The translations under genes were made by a program, and so were the position numbers. This document shows positions 49,284 through 61,527 of a DNA stretch of 64,000 bases, one piece after another. The notes below the pieces were generated by a model. The model was not told the origin of the DNA, did no database searches, and saw only the letters and a list, made by a program, of their open reading frames with translations. The stretch covers positions 33,930,496-33,994,495 of the forward strand of contig OX352774.1 in assembly GCA_947095535.1 (NCBI GenBank), read 5' to 3'. Origin of the DNA: Poecilobothrus nobilitatus (Eukaryota; Arthropoda; Insecta; Diptera; Dolichopodidae). Every line of letters begins with the position of its first letter. Within the stretch, counting starts at the first letter, position 1.

Positions 49284-52200
49284 GTTTTGATAAAAAAAAA
49301 TTTTTAATACTATAATAGAACAAAAGTTCGAAAAATTAATGATTAATCACTATAAAAACTATTAAAAGAGATGTTAAATACATAAAACAAAAAAAAAAAA
49401 AACAAAAACAATAACAATAACTAAGGAATAAAAAATAAATATTTTATAATAATAATAGAAAATAACTTGTTTGAATAAACGAAAATAAAAATAAACAAAA
49501 TATAAAAGAATTTTTTTTATTTCAATCAAAATAAAAAAAAAAAATTAATAGAAAACATTAAAAATGTTATTTATCGATAATTTGTTAACATTTCTGGTGT
49601 CAAAAAAGACTTGAAATTGAAAAAATTGATTAGATTGAATTTTATATATATGTAGGTATAAAAAAAAAATAAAACACCTGACATTTATTTCACAAAAAAC
49701 AAAAAAACAAAAAATGTATCAAAATTAAATTAAAAAAAAATTAAATTAGTGGGAATTCTGTTATTTATTTTGCATTTATTTCATTTAAATTAGTTAAAAA
49801 TTCCTTCGAATTGAATGTTTGTTAGTTTCAAATGGAAAAGTTTTAATAAAGATCTTTATATACAAATATACATATATATTTAAATTCAACGAATAGGATT
49901 TGACATTTGACATTTAGAGGAAGTAAAGGCCCTCTCTTTCTCAGTTAAAAAGATACATAAGATACATAATTACTATATACTTATATTAGATATCATCAAG
50001 ATACGCTAGATAATTTGAGGTTTATCTGTTCTCACTATAAGTACTTTCGTTATATAGTCAATTACGTCTGATTTAAATTTAATGTAAAGTGATCTGTTAA
50101 AAAACAGAAGTGGTCTAAATTTGATGTAAAATGATCAATTAGACTTTTATTGCTATAGATAACTGTAATATCGGTAATATAATGGGGAACTGTTCAATTT
50201 TATAAGAATTTTATCGCGATTATGCTCTTTGGCAAGACATGTCATACATTTAGAACTTTCTTTATGTGGTTTTTTTTTAGAAGTTACAAAGATTAAAACG
50301 TGTATCATTTGTTCATCTTTTCATTTTTAGGTTATGTATTGAAAAAAAGAAGGTCTTTTAGGTAAGGCTTCTGGAATAATGCTTTTGATCTGTGAGATGT
50401 ATAGATATATAATCAAAATACAATACTTTGTAAAAATTTAACACTGATTTTGATTGTAAAAATACAGATTTGGGGTATCAGAATGATTTTAAAATGTCAT
50501 CTCTACTACTTATAATTTACCCTAGTTTTAAAACATGTATTTATAACTGTTTTAAAACTAGGGTAAATATAATAATAAATTTAATAATTATTTTTAACAA
50601 AATAATTATATTACATTGATTATTTATTATAGTTTTAAAAGAAAATCTATTAAGTGAATTTTTAATATATGACAATGTATATATGTATGTATAATAAATA
50701 TGAAAATAATTTTAATAAATTAAGTTGTACCATTGATTTATTTTAATATTTTATTTAAATAATTCTTGATTTCTTTATTTAAAATATTAAAATATTCGGT
50801 AAACTTTTACTATATAGTCTAAAAATTATATCAAAGAAATCTTCTATATAATATAAATTTAACTATCTATTGTTATTTTATTTCGTAAAAAATTTCCTTT
50901 TTCTAATACTTATAAATTATCTTTATATTATGCTCTACAATTTAAATTTATTACAACCTATGTCTTAAAATGGGTCGTTCATTGTCCCAATTAACTTTTA
51001 TTTCTTTAATTTCTCCAATTACCAAAGAAAGATCCCTATATATATATGTAATATTAAGATAAATCCTATATGATTTATATTACCAAAGTAATAAAAATCA
51101 AAATACAATAAAAAAAGAAAACTTTCCGAAACTATGCATAGCATAAAATTATGATATTTCCTTCACATGACAAAACCTTAAACAGAAAATCTTAAATTAC
51201 TTTGAATCCCCAAAAAATTTATTATCAACTATATAAATACAATTTACCTTTATCTTCTAGGATTTCTGATCTATAGTTACTATTTGAAAGGATGCATATA
51301 CTTAATATATATTATGTATAGTTAACTATAACAATACATAATATATTTTTTGTATATAAATAGAATAAATGATGAAGTTAGTGGTTAGTAATGGTGATAT
51401 ATAAGTAAATAAGTATATAAAATTTTGCGTATCCTAGAATTTTATTTCTTATACTGTCTTAACTTTTAATATATATCGTATCTGTATGCATAGTTAATAT
51501 TTGTTTGTTTGATTGTGTTTAATTTTTTTGTTTTTTTTTTTATTTTTATCTATATAAAAATGACTTATGTATGGGTATGTGATTTATGTTTTATTTATTC
51601 TACCCCCCATTAAAAGAATTTGGAAAACCCGAAGATATATTCTTCAAGGTAAATTTATTTTTTTTATTAGTATCTTAGTTATTTCGAAGGATTTATATAT
51701 ATATATATATATCTTTTTATTATTTTGTACTAATTTCATAGTTTCTATTCCGTCATCATCCAATATCAAAAAACAAAAAAAAAAAAAAAAAATAGATTGA
51801 AAGAATGAATGAAATAAACATAATATATTTGATATTTTTTGGTTGATACATAAAGTAAGTATAGGTATGTTATGTATGTATGTTCATATGACTGTTTATT
51901 TTTAAGAAGTATGAATGTAATAACCTTTCAACTTTAGATAATCAATTATTATTTAGAAGTTTCTTAAATACAAACAATATCTGAATAAAAGAAAAGTAAT
52001 GGTTAAGATAAATGTGAAAAAAAAAAAAACAATTTTTTTTTTTATACGTAACTATGATAAGAATAAATTGAATTATTGGTTTTTCTGTTAAAGTTTGAAT
52101 AAATAATGTAAATTGTGGTACTTTAAGGATAAAATTTAATTTTAAAATATATATATAAGTATCTACTTATTGTATTAAAATTACAGTAGTCGTGAAGGGG

Positions 52201-52559
52201 TTAAAAAAAACAGCATGGTTTTTGATGAAAATTAAAAACTTACGAGAAATTACGTTTTAAAAATTAAAATGATTAATTTATATTTAATTTAACCCATTAG
52301 AACTCACAGATCTTTATATAATCGTATTAATTTCAAAAAAAAAATTTTTCATATGTATAGTATTATACATATGTATAGATTCCTATTTACTGCGGGTATT
52401 GATTTGATAAAAAATGGTTTCTTTTTTTTTTTTTACTAACTTGAGATGAAATCAAAAATCCCCTCTTTCGCCTAGACCTTCACTTAGAGAGATTGTTCCA
52501 TAAAGTTTTAAATTATTTGAATTAATTTGTGTAAGTATAAAATTTTTTCTTATAAACTT
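49284..52559. other. AT-rich DNA, no gene recognised
   Basis: The stretch holds homopolymers (49385-49400, 49530-49545) and TA-rich microsatellite (51690-51712). An imperfect palindrome around 51304-51347 (AATATATATTATGTAT facing ATACATAATATATT) and the perfect hairpin at 50515-50568 are the only structured elements. The 77-codon frame at 51567-51800 is low complexity. Confidence 0.55.
50515..50568. other. Perfect 21-bp inverted repeat with 12-nt loop
   Basis: The left arm ATTTACCCTAGTTTTAAAAC plus A and its exact reverse complement (50548-50568) flank the loop TGTATTTATAAC. A perfect 21-bp stem is striking even in AT-rich DNA. It is too short for a normal animal microRNA precursor (54 nt in total), so a palindromic insertion relic or cruciform-forming site is more likely. 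Confidence 0.85.
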
Positions 52560-52735
52560 GATCTGGAACATGTTCTTGATAGAAACATGATCGAGAACAC
52601 GTTCGGGAGCATGATTGGGAACACCGAACACGTTTAGAAACATGATCGAGAATCTGTTTGGTAACATGATTGGGAGCATGTTTAGAAACATGACCGAGAA
52701 CATGTTTGGAAACCAAAGAGCATGATCTAGAACTG
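52560..52735. repeat. Minisatellite with 12-bp periodicity
   Basis: Variants of AACATGATYGRG and AACAYGTTYGGG alternate. The anchor RRCATG falls at 52584, 52608, 52639, 52663, 52675, 52687 and 52699, mostly multiples of 12 apart. The unit length is divisible by three and lacks stops, so frames stay open on both strands and create two overlapping minus-strand ORFs (starting near 52703 and 52716) of repeated peptides. These are unlikely to be genes. Confidence 0.9.
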
Positions 52736-55700
52736 AAAAATAGTGAGTTAATTAGAAGTGATATTATGTTGTAATCTAGTTATATTCGAGTTTTATAAAT
52801 CCATGTTCATGCCGAAAACAGTCAAATATATAATGATTTAAATCAATCGGTTTTAGTACTTAACTAGTTATAGAAAGAATTATTTTTTTTAGTTTACTAA
52901 ATTTACATACTATGTACATATTTATATTTTAGTTTTTTGTTTTTTTCATAAAGTCGTTATTATAAGTCGTTTATCAGTAGTAAATTACACTGCATTAATT
53001 TGTTTTAATAAAATATTTGAACAAACCCTCCTTTTTTTTAATATATGTAGTAATTCTTATCAATTCTGTATAATTTTCAATCATTCATTTATTTAATTAT
53101 AATATTTATCTACATACTTACTATATTATATACATATATGAATGTCCCTAAATATTATTTTCTATAATTCCTTTGGGAACTTTTAAATAAATAATAAATA
53201 AGTACAAAAAAAAAAACAAAAAAAAACAAAATCCGATGAGCATTTCACTATAAGCAATGATTATACATTGATACAAACCGGGGGTAATAAAGATAAAATT
53301 TATTTTACACCTGTCCATTTTTAATATAAAATTATTCTAACCAATCAATGAATTTAAATTACTTTAGTTAGGTATACATTCAAAAAGTACCTATTTATTC
53401 ACAAGTAAAATCTCTAAAGTAGAATCAGTATCAGTACGCAAGTAAAATCTCTAAAATAAAAATTAATGTGTGTAAGCGAGACAGATAATGTATGTATATA
53501 TTATTATTTTCTTTTTTACTTTATTTATTCATTCTTTAAGAATTTTTCCCAACAAAAAAAAAAATAAAAATATTATTTCTATATATAAACACAGTTTAGT
53601 GATTAAATGCAATAAAACAAAAAAACTAGATGATGATGATGATGTTTTAATGCACTATTTGTTACCACGTTTTTTTTTTTGCTTTTCTTCTTCTTCTCCA
53701 TTTTTTATTTCTATCTTCCTATTATTTCTTTCCTTTTTTTTTTTTTTGTTGATTCTTTTGCGGAAAGTTTATTTTTGTATATTTTATAAGTATCTATAAA
53801 TATTTTTATATAAAATTATTTATTTTTTTGTTTTTTTTTTTATTTATTTCAAAGATTATGCAATGATTTTTATTTGGATTGCAACAAACCGGAAATTGAT
53901 AGTTTTTCATTCTGTCGGATTGAAGTGTTGGATTTTTCTTTTCTTTTTCTTTTTAATATTTTTTTTGTTTTGTTTTGTTTTTGGATTGCTGTGCACTTAA
54001 GCATGATAAGCTTAAGTAAAGTGTAGACTAGAGCATATTACAATGTTGTATAGTGTTGAAGTACTTTGTAATTTCTGTTGAATTCTTTTTTTTTTTCTTA
54101 TTATTTAAATGATTCAATATACAAAAAAAAAGTTATTGATTTTTTTTTCCAGAAATTTATAAATAGTGCATAGGTCAGTATTTCAAAAAAAAAATTTTTT
54201 TAATTTCTTTCAATTTTTTTTTTTTTAAATGAATCAGTCCCGGAATTGATTTATGTATAATATATTTTTTTTTTGCATTTGCTTTTAAAAGTTTATGTTT
54301 TTGAAATTAAAAAAAAAAAAAACTATAGATACAATATAAATTATTATCAACAAAATTTTGAAAACAAAAAAAAAAAAAAAATATGAAGAATAATGAAATG
54401 AATGAGTGATTAAATAAATAAATCGAATGAATGGATGAATGAATGAATCTTTATATTATTGAGGGCATTTTAACGTGATGATGAGAAGGTCAAAAAGTTT
54501 GTAAATATTTTTGTGTTTTTTTTTATGGAATATTGAAGAAAGAAAAATATAATAAAAATATTTTTTTTAGTACGTGTTATCTAAGCATTGAATTTAATAT
54601 ATTTTTTTAAATTGAGTTTATGGTTATTTATTTTTAATGGAAGTAAATAAGTATTGCATTTTATTGTAATTTTGTAGGTACATGTTATAAAGAAATTGTA
54701 AAAATAAGGAAATAAAATAATTTTGTAATTAAATTTCTTTATTATATATGTAGGTATAATATACAAGTCGTTCTAAATTGATTTACTTATTCAACATAAG
54801 TATTTATTATTTTGTTACTTCAGTTGTAAATTTTAATAATGTTATGATTGCAATTATTATTGATGATTTCATGGAATTGAAATTGTTGCAATTTTCAAAG
54901 GTAGGTACTATTCATTTTTACGTATTCTCGTAGTTTATGTATATTAACTAACTATGTATATTTTTTTCCCCTGCCACTGCCAAGCCATTATTTATATTTG
55001 ACTAAAATTCAGTTTCAGAAATCATTAATTTCACTAAGCCGTTATTTACTCCGCTGTAGCCAGTAGCCGCTACTTAGCTCCTTAGCATGCACAAGTGACG
55101 GCAAATTCCTCAAAAAAAAAATCGCCAACATTTTTTAAAATTTTTTTTTTAATTACATACCTATTTATAATATTCCTACATAAAAAATATTGTGTACTAA
55201 ATTTATTTCACCAAAGTAATACAGCTTTATAAAATGTAGAATTTATATTAATAATTTGGAGTAATTTTAATATGAATTTGTATACAAAATATATACATAA
55301 GGCTAGATATCTAACAGTTTACATAATATGTACACTGTATTAGACTTTATGTCATGCACATTGTACATTACACTCTATACGTAATACACATCTATGTTAA
55401 CTATATAGCTATATTTTTTATTCGTTTTTTTATTTTTTTCAACAAGCACCCAAACTCATCTAAAGCAATATACCTATAGGAAATCTTTAACTCTATATAA
55501 TTATTTTAATTTTTCTATGCAATATATCTTACATTACAGGCCAGGCCATAGACAATAAGGATGGAGAAGCTTTCAAATTGGTTCTTTTTTGTTTTTGTAT
55601 AAAAGTCTCATGGGAGTTTTTAAAAAAATTAAATGCAACTAGTCGTTCTTATTTTACATATGTATCTATATCTGCATCAGAAAATTCCTATTTAACTTCT

Positions 55701-56215
55701 AGTTATAAAGTTAAACTGCAAATTTGAACGCAACAACATTTTCTACCTTCTCTGAAAAATTCATTAAAAAATATTAACATTTTCATTCAAAATTTTTAAT
55801 TTAAAAAAATTGAATCAGAAATGCATGGACCCCTAATTATTTTAGATAATGACCTAAATATTTGATGGACAATGGCCTAAATATTTTAAATTTCAATATT
55901 CAATCAAGATCTTCTTTTTAGAAAAATATTTTAAAAAAAGAAAAAAATCAAAACAAAAAATATTCTGTTGCAATGATGGGAAGGGGGGCGCAAAAATTTA
56001 AATGTAGGGCGCCACAACTCTTGAGACGGCGCTGCCTGTAGCTATTGTGTACAAGACTATAAAATATGAAACCTTTCATTTATTTTTACGCCATCTATTA
56101 TTTTATACAAGAATTATATTTTATATGTATTATATATAATATGATATTAATTATAATTTATAAAGACATATTATATGTATAACTACATACTTATTTTTAA
56201 TTAATCTATAAGTAT
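52736..56215. other. AT-rich DNA with microsatellites, no gene recognised
   Basis: A (GAAT)n tract lies at about 54390-54449, with dense T runs at 53670-53760 and 53940-53985. The segment 55000-55130 (CCAGTAGCCGCTACTTAGCT) and 55975-56050 (GGGCGCCACAACTCTTGAGA) are GC-richer islands that may be decayed repeats. ORFs here, including 103 codons at 53488-53799, are poly-F/S/K low complexity. Confidence 0.55.
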
Positions 56216-56282
56216 GACCCGGCCGGAGTTTTAACCCGAGGCCGTTTAAAAGGCCCGTTTCTTAATCACTACACCATTGATT
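56216..56282 (-). mobile_element. Head of a second, unrelated tRNA-derived SINE
   Basis: On the minus strand ATGGTGTAGTGATTAAGAAA carries an A box (56261-56276), and CGGGTTAAAACTCCGGCCGG carries a degraded B box (56225-56237). The tRNA-like arms CGGGCC and GGCCGGGTC are also there. The B box core TTCGA has become TTAAA, so it is probably inactive. No body resembling the other SINE follows. A tRNA pseudogene is the alternative. Confidence 0.6.
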
Positions 56283-56511
56283 GGAAATAGATCTTTATAG
56301 AAGAATCTTTATATATAGAAGTCCCTATATAGAAGGTTTTAAATATTTTTTTATTGTATGGTAACTACAGTTTTTAATTGCTTAGATATAAAATAAAATA
56401 AGTGCAGGCAATTTAGGTAGCCCAACAATCATAATAATAATCTAAAATTTGACCTTGAATTTGATTGCTTCAGAAAAAAATATTCAAAAGTTGGTATAAC
56501 TATAATTTCTT

Positions 56512-57340
56512 TTTATACCCGTACGATAGGGATCGGGTATAATAAAATTACTCCTCCGTTTGTAACACCTTGAAATAAGCGAGCTAGATATACCTTCAAA
56601 GGTATGGATCGGATCAGAAAAAAATTCTAAGACTTTTGAGCCATGTCCGTCCGTCCGTCCGTCCGTCCGTCAGCACGCTAACTCAAAAACTAAGAAAGCT
56701 AGAATCTTGAAATTTACACAGAATATTCTGGGAGTAATTTGTAGGTTCCCTATTTTTTTTGGTTGAGTTTGGACCAAACCTTAGGGTAGCTCTCGAACAC
56801 CTAACTTTTAGATCCCCACATTTTTTTTGAAATAGAGCTATGAAATTTTAACCGCTGATAGATGTCACAAAAATATTAATTTTATATTTAATAACTTTTT
56901 TTGTAACCCCCACCCGTTACGGAGCTACAGCTCCCCAAAGGTTCAAAAAAGCTCTATATTTAAATTGTTATAGCACAAGTTGTATAAGGTATATCTTCAT
57001 TTTGAAAACGCCAAACGATTACTACTTTTATTAGCTTTAAAAGTATATAAACAATAAATATATTTTTGTGGCATACGGTGTCTTAATTTACCGTTATGCG
57101 AAACTAAAATTTTGCAAAATTCTTTAACCCTTCTATCTTCTAAACGGTTTAATTTGGAAACTTGAAATTTTGACAGAAGTTAGATCTTTGAAAATAAGTA
57201 TGAGTCCTTTCAAAAATTTTTTTGTATCACCCCCCGTTTAGGAGCTGTAAGGGGTCAAAAACTGAAAATTTCCAATTTTTAAACACCTGTAACTTGAACA
57301 CCTGTTAAAATTTTTTTGAAGTAATACACAAAAATTAAAG
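56512..57340 (+). repeat. 'TATACCC/GTCCG' dispersed element C, head joined to the inverted-end element body
   Basis: The hairpin head, TATACCCGTACGATAGGGAT and CGGGTATA (56514-56541), is followed by the shared module: TTTGTAACACCTTGAAATAA, GAGCTAGATATA, GGTATGGATCGG, six GTCC units and ACTCAAAAACTA. From about 56900 the body (GTTACGGAGCTACAGCTCCC, TGAAAACGCCAAACGATTAC, TTACCGTTATGCGA, CCCCCCGTTTAGGAGCTGTA) matches the interior of the element at 45035-49283 in opposite orientation to its right arm. No right-hand inverted end is found, so it is truncated or mosaic. Confidence 0.75.
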
Positions 57341-59795
57341 CTTCAACATTATACTCTTATTTTTGTTAACAATTTTATTTAATAATATATGGTTACTTTA
57401 TAATTGACGAAAGAGTTACTTGATTTTTCAAAATTTTCTAACAAATTTCTTCAACAAATTTTTTGCATTTGTTTTACTCGATAATTTGAAATTGTTGAGG
57501 ATATAATGCGTAGTATAAAAAAATGTAAATAAACAAACAACATAACGGTTGCTTGAAGAATTTTTATTTATATGATATTGACATGCATACATACTTATAT
57601 AATATCATGTTTATTTACAATATATCGTATATGTCACTAGTCAATGAATGATAAGAGTATAGATGTATATTATATAGCGCCGTATTTACATACATATATG
57701 TATTTTATTGTACTTATAAGAAATTATTCTGTCAATGGAATATTTAAATATAATATAATATAATATTTAAAATTATATTTACTATTTTGTATTAAGTAAA
57801 TTTAATATACATTTACCGCTTATAGTATTAAATGGTACCATAGAATATTTTAAAAAGTTTTGGATTGATAATCGTTATGTAAGGTTAGAATTTGCTTTTG
57901 AAGAATGTATAAACATATAGTTTGAATATATCTACAACCCATAGAAATTATAAAATTCACCCAAATTATTTTAAAATACTAAAATATTAAAAAAATAATA
58001 TTGTAAGCAGAGTGACAGGCTGTGAACATACTAACGGTTCGTACGGATATCTAAGAGTTGACAAAGGCAACTGTATTCTTCCTCGTTAAAAATATTTTAA
58101 TAGTTTATGATTTGGTGAGCATTCAATTAAATATAACGCTTTGGTAAAGCAAAATTTAAAATGACAGTTATATGTCATACTATAACTGTCATATATTTTT
58201 ATTTCATTTTAATTAAGCATTTCAACGTACAACAAAATGAAAAGTTAAGATAGGAAATATATAATAAAATTTTTTAAAAGTTTTAGTGAAATATATAATT
58301 TTATATTAAAACTTTTTACAAAATTTTAAAGTAAAATTTTTATTGTAAACAAATAATTTAAAAAATATGTCAACATGATAAACGTCAAATATGAATTTTT
58401 TTCACACATTTAGGAAAGATAATGCGGTCAAATACAGAAAACTGAGCTTAAATTCAAACATATATAAACGAACTACGATTTAATTCATAGATTTTATTAG
58501 AAAAATTTAGATTTGAGTTCAAGCTCATAGTTTTATGCATTTAACCATTTATTTAAAAAATTTAAAAAATTGTAGAGTAGAAAATTATTTGAAGCGCTAC
58601 ATTAGTATGTATATAGTTATTTTTTTGTCCCAGATTCAACTAAACATAATTGTTTTTTTTATTGTTTATGTGTTAGTGGATCGGAGTTTCTTTATTATTT
58701 AGGATGGATAATAAAGTTCAAAAAGTATAAATAAATAAATCAATAATCTCAGAATATAATAATGTTATCGCAGTCATCATTGATGTAAAATAACTATGAC
58801 CTTTTGCGAAAGAAACAACAAATTTTTAGCTTAGAACATTTTAAATTTGACATTTTTGTCATTATGTCTCAACATTTAATTGACAAATCCAAATTTTAAC
58901 CTAAAAAATTTTTGCTTTTATTTTTCAGTTAAAAAGTCAGTTCAGTGAGTATTACATTCAGTAATTTAAAATACAGGTGATCAGTTGACACAATCTAATA
59001 AGTAAAATTTAAATAGTGTGCAAATGATGATGACATAAACAACTAAATTTAGTTTTTTAAATTCCATTGTTTATTCATTATAATCATATAATTATATATA
59101 TATACTACTATGACAGAGTCATCTAAATTTTTTATTTTAAAACAATTAATAAATCAAAAAAAAAAAAAAAGAAAATTCTTTTTTTATTTAAATAAAATTT
59201 AATATTGTTTGTTATTTTATTGATTTTTTCCACTTAAATTACAATTGTAATAAAAGATGAATAAATAAATAAATAAATATAAAAAAAAAAATGACTGAAT
59301 GAAATAAAAAATTGAATAATTGTATGGAGTTTTCTTTTTTATGAAAAAAAAACAAATATTTCCTGTTGAACCTAATAATTTTTCAGATTATCGTAGTAAT
59401 AATAATAATATGAGCTTTCATTTGTTTTTTTTTTAATTTTATATTTGAAATGTAAATGTTGCCAATTCAATTGGATTATTACACAATATTTGCAAAAATA
59501 TTTATTTTTTTTTTTCTTTTTATTTTATATTCAATAATTCATTTTTGAGTCTATTTTTTTTTTATTTTTATATTTGATGTTTGTAATGAACAGGTTTTAT
59601 TCACCTTTCAAAAAAAAAAAGAAAAAAGTTTTATACATAATTATAGAGTTGAATGTCTCCATTATTTTTTTTCCTTTGCATTTTGTAAATGATTTATTTA
59701 AAAAAAAAAAAAAAAAAAAAAAAAGAGACACAAATAATACGGTAGAGGGCGCCAAAGTAAAATTGTCATTGTTTATATTGAAAAAATTTTTCATA
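57341..59795. other. AT-rich DNA, no gene recognised
   Basis: The stretch contains TATG/TA microsatellites (57660-57710, 59090-59105), a 12-bp palindrome built on TGACAGTT (58161-58192), and poly-A runs (59158-59172, 59700-59724). The 99-codon frame 59574-59873 is low complexity and runs into the MITE. Confidence 0.6.
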
Positions 59796-60127
59796 TACAG
59801 GATGTTCCGCATTAACTTTCATATAGAGCAGGAGATGATTAGGGAGCATCACAACGAACAAAAAATTCTATGAGAGGTAAACAAAAATTAAAGCTGACAA
59901 TTTACTCTACAAAATGAATTTTTTTTTTTCTCTATAGCAAGCCGTTCAAAAGTTATAGATTTTTTTATGAAAAGGCGCTAAAACATCTTTAATCCCTCAT
60001 ATCTCGAAAAGGGTAGATACAGAATAAAATTTTTTCACCCTCCTCCCCCACAATAGAATTTTTTGTTCGTTGTGATGCTCCCAATCATCTCCTGCTCTAT
60101 GTGAAAGCTAACGCGAGACACCCTGTA
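59796..60127. mobile_element. 332-bp MITE with long terminal inverted repeats
   Basis: The left end TACAGGATGTTCCGCATTAA runs on through GAGCAGGAGATGATTAGGGA and GCATCACAACGAACAAAAAA. The right end is its inverted copy with about ten differences over roughly 76 bp. TA flanks both sides (59794-59795 and 60128-60129), as expected for a Tc1/mariner-type insertion. The centre contains AGTTATAGATTTTTTTATGA and TATCTCGAAAAGGGTAGA and no gene. TIRs starting ACAGG(G/A)TGT are common on insect DNA transposons, so the mobilising family cannot be fixed. Confidence 0.88.
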
Positions 60128-61094
60128 TATTTAATTTGACTTATTTAATACGAGTTGTAGCTAGTAGCCACCAATTTAGGTAAAGTGTAAAATTAAATTT
60201 TAAAAAACTTTATTTTTAATCTGATATTATTCTAATCTACCGCTATTATATACAAATACAACAACTATAATATACATATTATAACATATAGTTTTTTAAA
60301 TACTTAATGTATTAAATATTTTCTCTTTATATATTTAACTATAGATATATAAATAAGATTTTAAAAAAGTTGCATGTTATATGGTTCTATTTTTATTTCA
60401 TTTTTTAACTCATTTTGGTTTTTTTTTTGTTTGTTTTTTTTTTGGTATAGACAAAAGTGGTGTTAGTCCGTAGAATGACTACCAATTAAGTACTTTATCT
60501 AAAATATTTGAGTGATGGATTCTTTTGCAATGAATTTTTACAGGTGAATGCAAGTGAATGAAAAATTTTACAATAATTTTGCAATTGTATGAAAAAATCT
60601 TGACCTAAAGCGTTATTCTGTTTCTTTGAATAAATTGTTCTTATAATTACCTTTATTCAATAATTATTTGTTATATATACTCTTAAGTCTTAAGTAGTAT
60701 ATAAGTTCTATATCAACAGTAGTTATATTGTACAAAAGAAAAATATATGTTCTTAGAATTTATTATGTATATGTACTTATACGTATACCTATAATAAATA
60801 ACAAACTTACGGTTAAGATTTCTGGTATCCTACAAAAGAAAAGGTTTATTAATTGTTAAGGTTAAGGTCTATACTGAATTAAAACGAAGCAGAATAAGAA
60901 AAATCAAAAACCAAAGTTTTTTAAAGTCGTACATTTTTTTGAAAGACAAAAAACAGTTTAGAATATTGAATTGTGACTGTGACTGCGAATATGACTTGTA
61001 CCAAAAGTTTTCTGAGATTTTTTTGCGTAAGGAAAAATTATGAAAAATCAAAAGAAACCTTTTCAACTTTTAAAAAACCTTTTAATACTTAATT
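60128..61094. other. AT-rich DNA, no gene recognised
   Basis: The stretch holds T runs (60421-60442), TA-rich sequence and a minus-strand 65-codon frame (60869-61066) without recognisable features. Confidence 0.6.
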
Positions 61095-61527
61095 ACTTTA
61101 CTTTTTGTACCGGTGCTTAAGTAACAGGTGTCTAAAAATAGGGAATCAATTTCAATATTTGCTTCTTAATAGCCCTCAAACCATGGGAAAAGTAGATACA
61201 AAATTATTTTCTGAAGTAAGTTATGCTACGTCTCAAATATTTTCGGCCTACAAATTTCAAGAATGTAAAGCGAAAATGGTTTCGGAGATTCGAAGAAACT
61301 AAAATTTTGTACAATTATATAGTTTTATAACATAGGTATACTTATAATAACATTAATTTTTTAATGAAGCTCCAAGATCCTATATCTAAAGTTCAAATTT
61401 CATTGCTCTAGTTTTAAAAGTGTATAGAAGTTTTTCAAACAGACATATAAAGAAGGACGGGCGGACAAAACAAAATTAATATTTGGAATTATTTTTTTTT
61501 TTTTTTTGGAAAATCTGCTAAAAAATC
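61095..61527 (-). repeat. Solo, decayed end of the inverted-end element family
   Basis: Positions 61110-61140 (GGTGCTTAAGTAACAGGTGT) match the tandem-unit phrase at 48235-48262. Downstream lie GAAGGACGGGCGGACA and a terminal TTTGGAAAATCTGCTAAAAA, equivalent to the GGAAATGTGCTAAAAA end at 49264-49280. It has the same orientation as the right arm of the 45-49 kb element. No opposite end is seen, so this is a solo arm. The 65-codon plus-strand frame at 61105-61302 is incidental. Confidence 0.7.

Noticed and set aside
52452..52716. Two overlapping minus-strand ORFs with repeated peptides
   Set aside because: Direct consequence of a stop-free 12-bp minisatellite.
53488..53799. 103-codon ORF
   Set aside because: Low complexity (poly-F, poly-S, poly-D) across T-rich and GAT repeats.
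59574..59873. 99-codon ORF and its antisense partner
   Set aside because: Built on an A24 homopolymer and running into the MITE terminal repeat.
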